Shown one piece after another: positions 12,301-24,702 of a stretch of 64,000 nt of DNA. The DNA is from Thuidium tamariscinum (taxonomy: Eukaryota > Streptophyta > Bryopsida > Hypnales > Thuidiaceae): assembly GCA_947034885.2 (NCBI GenBank), contig OX344751.2, positions 7,254,001 to 7,318,000 on the forward strand, read 5' to 3'. How positions within the stretch are numbered: the stretch's first letter is position 1; the number at the start of each line of letters is the position of its first letter. The translations under genes were made by a program, and so were the position numbers. The notes under the pieces are model-generated. The model worked only from the letters and a program-made list of their open reading frames with translations. It was not told the DNA's origin and did no database searches.

Positions 12301-13265
12301 GAATCTTGACAAACATTGTTTAATGCATGGTTGAATTGAGTAAAAAAATGTGAATGTTGGCATAACTTTCAATATTGAGCTTCAGTTGCGACGCAAAAAA
12401 AGTCGAAATTCTTCTTGAAAGGGTGTTGAATCAACTTCTTTCTCACGAGTTTCTCACGAGTGTTACGATGGCAAGGATAGAACTAGACTAAGAATGAGAT
12501 GATTGAAAATTACAGGAATTGATCAGGCAAGATCAGTTGGTGGAGGAAGCAGATACCAAAGTAGATAAAGCAGGCACAGACATGAAGACCACAAACAATA
12601 GACTCAAAGAGAGCGTGACCGCGGTATTATTACAAGAACTTGACCCAAACTCTTCAGTTTTTTGTATCTGAGAGTTTTGAAATACCATCTATGTAACATG
12701 TTCCCTGTTTTTTAATTTCATTCAATGACATCCTTCGTGTACTTAACCCACAACCAGGCTCCAGATTTGAGTGATGTGGAGAATAATTTTAGCGTGGGAA
12801 CTAGAATCTTTGATTTGATGGTGAAAATACCAGATCTTGATGACTGTTAGAATAAAAACAAGAAAGAGGGGATGGGTTATGGACTAAATAATTGCTTGAG
12901 TCAAAGGCTTAAGATGGTTATAGGACATAAAAAAGATTGGAATGCACGCGATCATGAGCATTGAAATCTCAATTTTTTAGTCATGCCTCGAGATAAGAGA
13001 CTCTGCAAAAAAGTAGCTTGGTTATGCTTGTGTAATCCTCTCCAACTTGGCAAACCAGAATCTGACACAAGTGTAGATTGTGTGTTGAAATTGGTGACAA
13101 TAATCTTTGAGTGTTGCTGCGCAGATGAGGTCAAGTCGCAATTTTTGCATTGATATTACACTGCTGGTAATTCTCTTGGGCATCGCTGCATATCTTTACA
13201 AGTTTGTCCTACCCTTTCTTTTTGGTTTCTGTAGTGCACAGGTTGACCTAAATAATGAGCCATGA
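9351..13265 (+). CDS. SYP7: Plant Qc-SNARE syntaxin of the SYP7 family, 285 aa, 7 coding exons
   Basis: Coding exons: 9351-9509, 9650-9775, 10360-10525, 11182-11270, 11839-11907, 12516-12623, 13125-13265; phases agree. The product aligns along its length with Arabidopsis SYP71 as I recall it: N-terminus MSTIDLLTRVNGIIRKYEKY; KNRAVIATLNAEVRRAKA; VKGVKAEDIVNRPNLVVALA; ARIEEVPDG. The Qc-SNARE helix is residues about 181-241, starting EEGLLVIEHGLDTLKNLAQ, with the zero-layer glutamine at about Q208 in ELIRQDQLVEE. A C-terminal membrane anchor follows (FCIDITLLVILLGIAAYLY, from about 246). SYP7 proteins are ER and plasma-membrane SNAREs that take part in cell-plate fusion with KNOLLE-type partners. 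Odd points: intron 2 uses a GC donor (AAG|GCAAGC), and about 20 residues follow the anchor, longer than in the Arabidopsis protein. Confidence 0.92.
9776..10359 (+). other. GC-AG intron of SYP7
   Basis: The exon 2/3 boundary needed by the conserved protein (LHKLAPKK then VKGVKAEDI) falls at AAG|GCAAGC on the 5' side and GGTTGGCAG|GTC on the 3' side. GCAAG matches the consensus of the minor GC donor class spliced by the major spliceosome. No GT donor nearby keeps the frame and the conserved residues. Confidence 0.8.
11054..11102. repeat. Perfect 18 bp inverted repeat (hairpin) in SYP7 intron 3
   Basis: Left arm ACGCTGTTGCCTACTCCC (11054-11071), 13-base loop, right arm GGGAGTAGGCAACAGCGT (11085-11102). 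The arms match without error. It lies 80 bp before exon 4 of SYP7. Confidence 0.9.
11732..11755 (-). repeat. C-rich run; possible G-quadruplex on the minus strand
   Basis: The plus strand reads ACCCCCACCCACCCACCC and then CACCCCC, so the minus strand has five G tracts of three or more separated by single bases. It lies in the SYP7 intron before exon 5. Only the sequence potential is seen. Confidence 0.6.
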
Positions 13266-14568
13266 GCTTGTAATATCTTCCATTCTATGATGAAGTTCAT
13301 CATGAGGTAGGAGGCAGAATGATAGATATGTTTCATGGACCTGAGAATTGCTTTGTGAATACAATTCAAAATTTAGTTCGTGGTAAGTTCATAGATGTGA
13401 GTTTGAAACAAAGTTAACAATTGTGCAGGGCCTTGAAAAAGTGATTCGAATGGAGCAATTGATCATGTTTGGCGTCTTACTCCTGGGCTTTGGAAGATTA
13501 CTTGAAGTTGTATTATTACACGAGCTACTGCCGTTTACCGGTATTTTGAAGAATTCTGATTTTCATAGTTTGCAAGCTCATCGTATTCTTTAGAGGCCCA
13601 GCGCTGCATCTGAGAATCCAATCTATTATTCTGATTTGCCACATGTTTCCCGAGGAACAAAGTTTACTGTTGTGAAAGTTTTGTGGAGAATGAATGACCT
13701 GATAATTCATTTTAGCACCACATTCTTGATACTGTAGTCAGTGACAGGAGGATATATGTGCCCATGAGTCTATTTGTTGCTTGTATTCCTGATTTCAATT
13801 TCATCTTGGGATGAAAGTCTGCCTTACCTCTTCTGTTCTTGGGGTTTACAATTCCACGTGTACAATAAGGTGAGCTCAAACAATCTTCTCCTCTATTGTT
13901 GCACGGAGCACCTCATACTTTCATCAGCTTATGTTGATTATTGTTTGAATCGAGATATCCTAACCAATAGAAATAATCAACATGTATCAATCCATTTTTA
14001 TGTTGGCTCAAACATTGGTTTTTTTTACAGTGAATGCCATACATCATAAGAGATTTTGGAGAATAGAGGGCTATTTCAGGTCAATTCTCCATGTTGTTCC
14101 TATAGTAGTGAGGGAACGGTTGACTACTTTCAGCCCTTATAAAAATAAATAAAAATTGGCCCTAAAATTGAAAAAAAGTTGAAAAAAAATCAAAAATTAA
14201 AAATCTAACGTGGCCGTCTCCCAACTACATCAAATTTTAGCAGTGGTGGAGTTCCCAAGGTTCTCAATTGTGTAGGAGCTCACAATCTTCTATGGAGACA
14301 AATCCCCTCTGATGCATTAACTACCAATAGCTACGAGAGTTGGCAATGGTATTCGCAATTTGTAAACTGCTCCAAATTTTCTAGATGCAAATATTTAATT
14401 GTCATTTAATTGTATTTCTTTAAGACCTTAGCTTTTGGATTAAGTAGAGGATAGTGTTAGTGCTCACCATGTTCATGGAATCATAACACAATCAACATAG
14501 AAGCATTATATAATTTTGTAGAATCATCCATTTTTTCTTTATAAATAACATTGATGTACTTACTACCA
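13266..14568. other. SYP7 3' region passing into AT-rich spacer
   Basis: The first part, to about 14090, keeps a gene-like base composition and probably contains the SYP7 3' UTR, perhaps with a further exon if the last exon is spliced. After that the DNA becomes AT-rich. No second gene was recognised. Confidence 0.4.
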
Positions 14569-15311
14569 GGGTGAATGCAAGAAACACTTGTACTATTTTC
14601 CATCACAACCTAAGTGCTGATCTGCTTTTTGGCCATAACTTTTGTATTATTACTCTAAATGACTCAAGATTTCTAGAAAAGGTACTCATGACTATCATAC
14701 ACCTTACATAATTTTTTCGTTATTTTCAAAAATAGTTTAATACTAAAATAGTACTAGTGATTAAATGTCACAAATGACAATTCAAAGGTTTTTAGTACTA
14801 AGGAGTACCTTTTTTAATGATTTTGAGATGGAATTTGGATGAAATGGTCTTCTAGTAGGATTACATCTCTCCACGTGATGGATTTTGAAAAAAGTCATTT
14901 TTATGTGGTGTGGAAGTCTACAAAGTGAGCTTCTTTCTGCTTGAATTTTGAAACATATAAAATATTATTTTGGTGCTTTTTTTGGTGAATGACCATCTCC
15001 ATAGAGTTATTGCAAATTTCCACTTTTTATTTTTGGTATTTACTTATTTTTACTATTTTTCCCGAATTAAAACATGAAGATATGTATTTTCTTGAGGTTT
15101 GGTGCTTTTTAAATTCTCCTACTTAGAGAATTTTTCTATCAATTTCCTTTGGTGAAAACCTTCATCTTAGAGGTTTATACATTATTCATATTTTTCAAAT
15201 ATTTTTCAAATATTTTTCAAATTAATTTTCTAATTTTAAAGTACTCCAGAAAAAGCCATGAGTATTGTAGTAAAACGCAACAAATAGTACAAGTATTTCT
15301 TGCATTCTCCC
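14569..15311. mobile_element. TIR element, GGGTGAATGCAAGAA family (743 bp)
   Basis: Left end GGGTGAATGCAAGAAACACT, continuing TGTACTATTT; the reverse complement of the right end is GGGAGAATGCAAGAAATACT, continuing TGTACTATTT, so the inverted repeats span about 30 bp with few mismatches. Flanks ACTACCA and ACCACCA could be a 7 bp target duplication. Interior AT-rich, non-coding. Related ends occur at 61798-62824 and near 44610-44640. Confidence 0.65.
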
Positions 15312-17006
15312 ACCACCATACGGCCTAGAAAGCATACAATTGTGATAAGTGGTGATATACAAAATGTCCAGTGAGCAATTTGAAGCCAAATTCTTCTATT
15401 TCTTTTCTCAATAACTTCTAATGTACCAATGCAAATATTTTGAAGATAGAGCAAAAGATCTTTCTAATATATTTTACAATTTTTGATTTGATGATTTTTT
15501 TAGTCTTTTGGGCAAATTTGAAATTTACATTTTCTATACAATACTAGAATATATAAGTGCCATTTGTAAAAGAAATTATTATTCTTAAATGTTTACAAAT
15601 CAATCTACCAAAGTTAAAGAAAGTATCAAATTCAATATCTTGGAGCAAGGTCTTTTTTTTTCTTGTTGTTATTGCAAGGTCTTTTCTTGAAGATATACCA
15701 CATCATCATTCTAATGATTTTAGATAAATTACTTTCTTATGACTCACTCCAAGAATTGATAGTCCTAACATTCTATAGATAGACTACTATTGTCAAAATT
15801 ATTAACAACCTTAAATTAGAGGGATGATGGTTTAATTATTTTGAATCATTCTATTTTAACACTAATAGAGATATGACATGATTGAAAGTAGAGATTAGAA
15901 ACAATTTGATACAAATATATAAACAATTAGTGTTTTTGAGTATGCATTGATAATTATGATGTTGTCATTATATCTTCATAGAAATAGAGCAAACAATTGA
16001 ATCGTTGTGTCATGAAAGCTTTTGCATAGTGAACATTGCTTCTACACAACAACAAAATTTAGAGAATGTGAACACAACAATTAGAGATTTGTCCCTATCA
16101 AGATAGGTGGTTTAAGCCCTAATTAGCATAATCTCAATTGAAAATGCAAGCAAGCTAGGAGAACTTGCCAATTACTACACATAGTCATTAAAGATGAGGG
16201 TAATCTTATCACAAAGAAACATCTAAGAGATTACAAAAAACAATGTCAAACTAGTAGTGTTTCTTGCCAATATTGGAAGAGTCAATGTGACTAAGATACA
16301 ATGTTAAAAAATGAAGAAGACAACACTGACTGTTATGATTTCAACTGAGAACCTAGTTGAGCTCATGTAATTCAAATGGTGGGTATTAAAGAGCTCACAC
16401 CTCTACAATGCTATTAACTTCCATTAGATGAGATTGAGACCCTAAACAAGGCTCCAAGCTCTTGGAAAATAGGGAACAATTGCAAAAAGAAAAGTATTAA
16501 GAAATTTTTTAGCAAACTACAAGGCCTAAATTATACAAGAAAGTTTAATGACATGATTAAAAAATCACTATTAATGGAAAAAATCCCTTCATATTGAAAT
16601 AATTGGAATTTTTCCACATCAAAAATCTGATGTAGATAAGAGAATGCTACATCATATTATATTATTTAATTAATGTTTAAAATATTTTTGATATTATATT
16701 ATTATTATTTTACATGTTTTTTTAATTTTTATTATTTTATTATTTTATATTCCAACTAGTAGTGCACTAATTTTCAATATGGAGAATACACCTAAAATGA
16801 CCCATTCATGGCCTCAAATCTTATGTAATGCTAATAAACTAATTTTTGCCTAGTTTAACTGTAAAGTCCAACCATAAAATCATATAGCTAATTCAATGAA
16901 GTATATTGTATTGATATTTTAAATTAAAAAACCTTTTTTATAGTAAGATATTTACCTTGAAACTTTAAAGAAATAATTTTTTACATTATCTTACATCTTT
17001 TTGTAC
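15312..17006. other. AT-rich gene-free spacer
   Basis: No coding region, structural RNA or bounded repeat was recognised here. Confidence 0.4.
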
Positions 17007-17756
17007 AGTGGGGTACCAATCAAAATGGCGTTTTTGTATTTGCAATGAAGGAAATTTCAACGCTGCCAACCTTTGACAAACTCTTGAGAGCTCAAAAATT
17101 AATTATTTTTCATGAAATTTTTTCACAACATTATAATATAATTTATTAACATGTATGCTAGATTTCAAAGCCAAAAAACTTACGCAAAAAAAGATATTCA
17201 AAATCTACCAACATGTATAGCTATAAAAAAAAAATTCACTACTGTCTATCTTAACACCCTTCCAAGGATTGAATTTCTTTTTTCTTGCCATGAATTTTTT
17301 TCATGAAATATATTGATAGCATGTATTCCAAATTTCAAGTTCAAAAGGGTTACCCAAAAAAAGATACATAAAATCTCCCATCATGTATAGCTCTAAAAGA
17401 ATTTTCACAATTGCCAACTTTGAGGGTGTCAAAGTTGGCAATTGTGAAATTTTCTCAAAACTACACATGTTGGTAGATTTCAAATATCTTTTTTGTATTA
17501 ATCTTTTGACCTTGAAATTTTTTACACATATTAAAAACAAAGAGGTTCTTTTATGAAAAAGATTTCATGGCAAAAAAAAATTCAATCCTTGAGAGGGTGA
17601 AAATTAGCACACATGCTATTAACTTAGAGATGATGCTGTAAAAAAAATTTCATAAACAAATATCAATTTTTGAGCTCTCGGGAAGTTGCCAAAGTTGGCA
17701 ACCATAAAATTTCGTTCACTGCAATTCAAAAATTCCATTTTGATTGGTACCCCACT
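17007..17756. mobile_element. Fold-back (full-length palindromic) element, 750 bp
   Basis: The ends AGTGGGGTACCAATCAAAAT and its inverse (about 17735-17756) are near-perfect inverted repeats, and homology between the arms can be followed inward for most of the element. Shared marks include GAGCTCAAAAATT, CAAGGATTGAATTT, TTGCCATGAA and CTACCAACATGT. At the centre, 17403-17423 and 17429-17449 pair perfectly over 21 bp around a 5-base loop. The arms also contain internal duplications (blocks around CATGTAT and AAAAAAGATA occur twice). No coding capacity. Superfamily unknown. Confidence 0.8.
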
Positions 17757-18344
17757 ATCCACTAAAAAGATGCATCACCTCCTAGTGTGTTCCCCACCTC
17801 ACTCCACACCCCCACACCCCCACACCCCCACACCCCAAAAAAATCACAAGCCATTGATTTAAAATTTTTTTAAATGTTTCCCTTCCCAAATGCCATCAAT
17901 TTTTCAAAAATCACATGCCTTTGATCTTTGGAAGATTTAATTTGAGCCGTTCAAATATGAATTCAAAATACAAATATTATATACATACAATATGTATAGA
18001 GTACCAAGTACAAATATGGTAAATATACTATAGAATATAGATATGGTATAGATACGAATATATATGAGTAAATACGGACATAGACCACATATAGATATAG
18101 ATATGGAAGGGGATACAAGATACAGGATAGAATCAATATCCATATTGATTGTCTTATAAATTTTAAAGAGGAGATGGGAGGGGGTGGAAGGGGGAATTGG
18201 GGGGGGGGGGGGGAATTAATTTGAATTAATTAATTAAAACTGGGGGACTCTAGAGGTAATTTTTTTGACACTATCTTTTAGCCTTTTGATTGCTACTCCA
18301 GTGTACATACATAGTACAATCATGTATTGTCTAGTACAAGTTTT
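17757..18344. repeat. Low-complexity tract: ACCCCC repeats, ATAGATATGG-like repeats, 15 G run
   Basis: 17808-17836 is a run of CACCCC units. 17960-18130 is a degenerate tract rich in ATATAGATATGG-like words. 18199-18213 is an uninterrupted run of 15 G, followed by AATTAATT words. No gene is supported. Confidence 0.6.
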
Positions 18345-18700
18345 AGGCCTACCAAAAAAATTAAATATTCATCATTAAAAAAATTGCAAGTAGAAGGTGG
18401 TTCTAAATGAAAGAAAATCCTATATCACTAATAACTTTTATAAAAACTTGAGAAATTATTAATCACAATGGTGAAAACGTTCTAGTATGCGATTAATATT
18501 CTTTCATTTGTTTTTTGTTTGAAAATTTTCAAATTTGAATACAAAAAACAACTTTATATATATTTTTCTACTTTAGTGCCCACAGAATAAAATTCCTTGT
18601 AACTTTTGCCTCAATATCCAAAATTGCCAATATTTCAAATGTTTTTGAATTGGCATCAATCTATACAATTCAATTCAATTTTTTTTTTTTGAAGATTTGT
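18345..18700. repeat. Dispersed repeat, paralogous to 36270-36640
   Basis: Shared blocks in the same order and orientation include CTAAATGAAAGA, CTAATAACTTTT, ATGGTGAAAA(C/T)GTT, TTGAAAATTTTCAAA, TTTTTCTACTTT and TAACTTTT(A/G)CCTCA. The 36 kb copy is part of the TTAA element 36015-36844, so this is probably the remains of another copy. 18700-19589 is AT-rich with nothing recognised. Confidence 0.55.
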
Positions 18701-19593
18701 TACATTGAGATCTATTAGTTGGTGCTTCCCTTGGTTGCATGCTAGGTATTGTTGGAAAGCTCTTGGCAAGGATGGGATCACAGGTTTTGTATTGTAGCAT
18801 TTCAAGTTATAGTTATAGTGAGAAAGTTGTGGAATTCTTAGTTATTTTTGGTTCTAAGAAATTATAAAATTACTTTTACTTTGATTTTAGTTGTGGCAAT
18901 GGCATAGTGCATACTATTTTAACATTAAAATAGATTTTCAAAAAAAACTTTTAACTTTTTCAACAATTATCAAAATGATGTGAAACAAAGTTTTACAAAG
19001 CATCTTGATTATTTGGATAGATTATGATGATTAGCATCCATTCCAAAAGTTTCATGAAAAGATTCCAAACAATGAAGCTAATACAATTTATCCAATAGAC
19101 AACACTTTATATATCTTGTAGAAAAGATATATAAAAATTTCAAATCATTCTAAATCAAATTGTATGTAGTAACTAAATAAATGCAAGTAACCTATAAATT
19201 ACTGTTCCTATTGCACAACTTCTCTCAGAATTGCTATTCTATCCATAACTAATTAACTTTAACTTTAAAGCTCATGAAATTTGTATAAACTATTAATGAA
19301 AAGATAAGCCATGTGCTTATTAAATTCATAATTGTATAATGAAAAAACTCTAAGATGTTGTTCCGCATAAAATTCTAAGATGTTGTTTTTAGAATCAATA
19401 GATATTAGATATTCTCTTCTTCAACACTTCATTAACACCAATCTAAAGATGCTAATGCTTAAAGTTTGAAATTTTTATACCAATAGTGGATTTTGGTAAA
19501 AATAAACCATCAAAACCTCTCTTTAAATGGAAGCACCAATAGTACACAATAGTCAATGGAAAACCTAATGTCAAAAATTGTCTTCTTCATTAA

Positions 19594-20537
19594 CCCCTAG
19601 AGCCCTAAACTGTATTTTTTTGGCCACATAGCAATTTTAGGCAGCTCACTACGAATGGAGTTTTTAATTTTTTTCTTCAAAATTTTCACACAACATGTGT
19701 CCAAAGAGTAGCTTTAAGGCCCAACAATTTTCATAACTTTTGACCACACGGTTGAAAAGTTATGGCATGATATGTTGTTTTGTTTGAACTGCGGGTAGCC
19801 TGGGCAACAAAAAAAACTCCTTTAAAAATTATTTTTTCTAAAAATAAAAATTTGAATTTGGTTTATTAGATTTTTATCTGTGTGGAAAGATTTGATTCAT
19901 TACATTTTGATAAATGAATAAAAAGTTATGAGGAATTTTAGTTTGGGATAGTTTGTGGGTAGTTATAGAATCTTTATTCTACAAAAAAGTTTGAAACTTT
20001 GTATTTAATTCGATTTTTAATATTTTTGAAAAAAAACTAAAAAAATGGGTGGATATTTTTTATTAAAATATTTTAACCAATGAATTGACATTTTTAATTT
20101 TTATAAATAAATTGTTCACAATTTAGTATTTTCAAGCATTTTCTACTTTTTTCTACTAACTATTTTTTTCCTATATGTTATACAATTCCAAATGATTTGA
20201 AATTTTTTGAGCATATAGACAACTTGCATTGTAAAATCAATTCAAAGAATAACCATCATTTTCAGTATCTTTTCATACAAATGTGACCTTGTGAAGAGCA
20301 GTTGCCTGGATTTTTGTAGGGTTAAAAAAAGGATTTTTGCTAGTTCAATTGTCAATGTCTTGCAATCTACATGGTGGAAATTTCTGAAACTTTTTCCGCA
20401 TCTTTTCAACCCACCTAACTACAAGATCCTACAATTCAATATGTCAAAAAATGTTTCTTTTCAAAAAATTGCTTTTATATTAGAAATCATAGTTTTAGAG
20501 TGATTTTGGTGGAAACATAGTCAAAATCCTTTAGGGG
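19594..20537 (-). mobile_element. TTAA-target non-autonomous DNA transposon (944 bp)
   Basis: TTAA at 19590-19593 and 20538-20541. Ends CCCCTAGAGCC and (reverse complement) CCCCTAAAGGATT form the inverted repeat. The interior matches 36849-38117 and 41335-42130 in inverted orientation (blocks around TCACATTTGTAT, TTGCAATCTACAT and AGGATCTTGTAG). Non-coding. Confidence 0.68.
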
Positions 20538-20541
20538 TTAA

Positions 20542-21150
20542 TTACAAAAGTTACACTCACCAAACTTCACCCACATTCTTTTCAGGTCCTAAAAAACAAT
20601 GGGCAAGAAGACCATTCTTAAACAAATCCTAAACCTTGGTAATTAATTAGTTGTTGCTAAATCCTAATGTCTCATTAATCCTATCTATCAATTCATTCAT
20701 CTAATTGATTCGCTACTAGTATAGATCCAACTAACTAACTAGAACATGAATAATACTAACACTATCTAAAGTAACATCTACTATTGCACCTAAATTCAAA
20801 TAAGATAAATGCCAATATAAATAATAAACAACCTACATTATGATAGTACATCTTTGATCATGAAGCTCTATTCTAGGCTATGTATGACATTGAACATGGA
20901 GATAATGCCTTGAGCTTTGCATACCAAAATTCTTTATTTAGATGGTTTTTGCTAAAATTACCTCAAAAAGATGTTTACATTAGATGCGTCGACCTTCAAC
21001 ATGTTTTAAGGGTTAGAGGAATTCACTTTTGGTAGATGGATGGACTACCATTCTACAAAGGAAATAACTTTTGGAAGAGGAAAAGACAAATTTCAGTGAA
21101 GCAGACAATTGGGATGTGACTTTTGGCAAATAGATTTTTGCATATGGATA
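20542..21150. other. AT-rich gene-free spacer
   Basis: No gene or well-bounded repeat was recognised. Confidence 0.35.
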
Positions 21151-23720
21151 AAATAGGAGGTCCTAAAATGGACCACTTAACAATTGATTTGCATTTTTGG
21201 GAAGCTAAAACTCTTTGAAGTATTTTTCAATAATTTTCATCAAAAGAAAACAAAATTGACATCTAACCCAAGTTGTTTCATATTTTTGAAACCTTCAAGG
21301 AATTAATTACAAATTTTGAAGTTGCAAAAAGTTCATTTAGTAGTCTTTGAAATGGACCACCTCATCAAATGTAGGCTACTTGTACATTAGAGAGTGCAAA
21401 ATATACCTCTCAAGCTTGTTCCATTCTAGAACATGTTCTACTTTAGGACCTCCTACTTTAGATAGAATGTGACTTTTCACAAATATTGCTACGGACAATT
21501 TTGGACAATAGATAGGATGTGACTTTTGGTAGATACTACAAATAATTTTGGACAATTGATAGAAAGTGATTTTTGATAAATTAAGTAGATGGTTTTGGCG
21601 GACATGTGGATGCAATGTAAATTTTGCAGACATTGTAGATGGTTTGGAGAGAGGGTTGCTATTATGTGAGCATAAAAGTGTGAGCCTATGAGCCTAGAAG
21701 AATGTACATCTATGATATAAGTGTCTATACTATAGTAACCTTCTATGTTAATAGTGTATATATGCTATAAGCACCTATATTATAGGTGTTTATGATATAA
21801 ACACCTTCAAATGGTTGCATATACATACTTATCTATATGCTCAAGGCTTACATGCTCACACTTTCATGCTCACATACTAGCACCGTTGGTTTGGAGATGG
21901 GCATATTTGATTGTAGGATGCAACTTTTGGCAATTGTGGCAAACATGTTTATAAGATGCAATTTTTAGTGATTGTAGAAGTTGATTTTGGGCGGATGGGT
22001 AGGTGGTATTGTTTTTTGGCAAATGCAAACATGAAGTCAACGGACTTTGGGAGATGAATGGATGGGATGCAACTTTCATCAAACATACAAACATTTGTCG
22101 ATTGAGCTTCCTCCCATCATAGGGTGTAGCCATATCTATCACCTTGTAAAAAGGGAGGGGAGGGAGCAAGCAAAGGAAGGGAAAATATTTGCAACAAGAC
22201 AATGATCATCATATGGCAATTGGATAGGTAAGAAGGGGGTGACAATTTTGAGGGTAGACCTCCCCCCCTATTTTTTATTGATGTAATCTTGTTGCATTGG
22301 AGCATGCCACTTGCCCAATCCAACCCCTCCTATATCCCCCTCCCTTTTCAACTCCTACTACAAAACACCTATCTTCTTCTTGAACATACCTCCTGTATAT
22401 TGCATACAAGAAGTCCCAAGCTAGTTAGTCTCTTGAAGCTCTTTATCATTGCCCTCATTATTTCTATCTTATCAATACTCTAATTCTACTATACTATTAT
22501 TGTACTACTCCTTTAGGCATTAGCCTACCTATCCCTTTTGAACAGAGAAGACCTAAGACTATCATTGGAACAATAAAATGCAGATTTTGTCTTTTCAACT
22601 CTAAATCTTTTCTAAAATTACTTATGAGAGCAACTTACCCAATGCCACAAATTTAGCTTGCAACAAGCCTATCCTTGAGTCTTTGATTAATCCTTTTCAA
22701 TAAATTTTTTACATGGTTATACAATTTTGTGCTTTCAATCAAATTGGCTTTTCTTTCTTTAATTCTTTATAGCTTCAATTAACTTATCAAAAATAATTTT
22801 CAAGCATTTTGATTGTCTCTCTCACTATGTCCGCCATTTGACAATAAATAAACATATCTAGTCCATGCATGGCTTTCTATTTTCCACTTCTGGAAATCAT
22901 ATTTTATCTTTTTAGATTTTCTATTGTTTTTTTAATTATTTTCTACAAATACTTCTTGATGCGGTAGATAAGGGGTATATTGTTTCTATATGTTCTAATA
23001 GCAAGAGGTCAAGGCCTATTTTTTATGCTACCCCTAGTGTTGGAATACTATCATAATTCTAAACCTCTTGAGATGGCATATGCTTATTATGTTTGCTATC
23101 CATTGACATTTGGATGAAGAATGCAATATTTTAGTTTTTGATGATTTTATGAAATCATTGTTGTAACAAACTAAACTAATTGACTTTATGCCACTTGTCC
23201 AACTACAATTTATTATTTTTCTTTTTGTTACTAAGTGAAAGACAAATTTCATTAAAAAAAAGAGGGTAAAACATTGTCCAATGCCTAAAGTAACATACCT
23301 TTTTGGAATTGTACTATAATTTTGAGCAATAGCATGTCCAAGCAAGGTGAAACCTTATTAAAAATGTAGAGTGCAAACTTACTTATGTTGTATTTTTGAA
23401 AGAGATTTTTTATGGATGGAGCAAATGTCTTTGGGTAGACATGTGGATGAAATGTGATTATGTGAATTTTGGCAGATGTTACAGATGGTTTAGGAGATGG
23501 ACATATTTGCATATGATATCTAAATTTTGGAAATTTTAGCAAGCATGTATATAAGTTGAAAATTTTAGTGATATATTGCAACAAGATTGTAGAAGTTGGT
23601 TTTGGATGGATGGATAGGTGGTAATGTTTTTTAGTGACGGAGATATGTGGTGGACGATGAATTTTGGGAGATAGCTAGGTAGATGGAATGCAACTTTTGG
23701 CACATAAAAAAACTTGAAAA
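21150..23720. repeat. Complex dispersed repeat, left copy (paralogous to parts of 54455-58160)
   Basis: Several segments match the right side of the window in the same orientation: 22095-22495 with 54455-54840, 22660-22720 with 56280-56345, 22740-23400 with 57208-57900, and 21150-21330 with 57950-58160. Inside, 21420-22110 and 23400-23720 are themselves related degenerate repeats, with words such as GACATGTGGATG, AGATGGTTT and TTGTAGAAGTTG. A MITE (21651-21888) is inserted in one of these and absent from the other. No intact gene. Confidence 0.6.
21651..21888. mobile_element. Mutator-like MITE, 238 bp, copy 1
   Basis: Inverted termini: left GGTTGCTATTATGTGAGCAT, right (reverse complement) GGTGCTAGTATGTGAGCATG, continuing AAAGTGTGAGC on both sides. 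GTTTGGAGA flanks both ends (21642-21650 and 21889-21897; up to 11 bp if extended), a duplication length typical of Mutator-like elements. The related sequence near 23478-23500 has GATGGTTTAGGAGATGGAC without the insert, that is, an empty site. Copy 2 is at 59760-59997. Confidence 0.85.
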
Positions 23721-24698
23721 TGGAATTTGAATATTGAGAAATGAGTTTGTACGCAAAAAATTATCAATATCATATACAATTGGAAGTGCACAAGTAAACA
23801 ATAATTTTTCCCAAGGATAAAAAAACAAAAAGTCTCTTGTTAAAAGATGTTCAAGTGGCTATACCTACATCTAATGCCATTGGAGGCCAACACCTATAGA
23901 TGAACTTGTCATAATATCAAATAATCTAGTGGTAAATAGTTGCCTGTTTCTTCATTGATAAAAGAGCTACATGTTTTGTAGAAAAACACTTCTATATAGT
24001 TCAAGCACATCTATGGTTGAGCCATTGAAGAATGTTCATATTCATAGTATTTTATTTAATTCTTATAGGTATGAGGTTGGAGGTACAAAGAGCCTTGTAA
24101 GTTATATACCTTCAAGAAAATACTATCTATCCACATTTGATTTGGTTGTTAGTAGTTGTAGAGGTTGAAGCATGAAAGAGTTTGACTAAATTGTAGGAAG
24201 ATGCACAATATTAGTTGATTGGTAGTAATGGACTAATCTTTGTTGTCATCATGGTGATGCTTCTTTCTTGTGATAGAATTCGTGTTTTTGAAAGTGACAA
24301 ATATATATGTAGGACTCATATTCTATATTACTTGTATAATATTGAAGGTAAAAGATTCTAAACATCAATCCAAAAACTCTATCTATATGAGAACCCAAGC
24401 CAATTGGAACATGTGAACCCTTAATAAAATGGTAGACAAAATATACTATATAATTTGACATCTTCATTGCTTCAAGTATCAAGGTGTCAGATGATATGGA
24501 CCATGCTCGTATATGATTGAGACACATGTATACTACCACATAGGCTAGGCACAAGTACATTGTTGCCAATTTAGACTATGCAACCAACATCTCATTGAAC
24601 CACAAGCTTTATGAAAACATGTAGTAATGACCATATAAATGGGGTTACCTTTTCTCTACATACAAACAATTAATTTCACAACCAAACTAATAGGCATG
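23721..24698. other. AT-rich gene-free spacer
   Basis: Only short unconvincing reading frames; no repeat boundaries recognised. Confidence 0.35.
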
Positions 24699-24702
24699 TT
24701 AA

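Noticed and set aside
18199-18213. 15 G run, and 18 G run at 36572
   Set aside because: Homopolymers are prone to sequencing error and no function can be argued; recorded only as low complexity.
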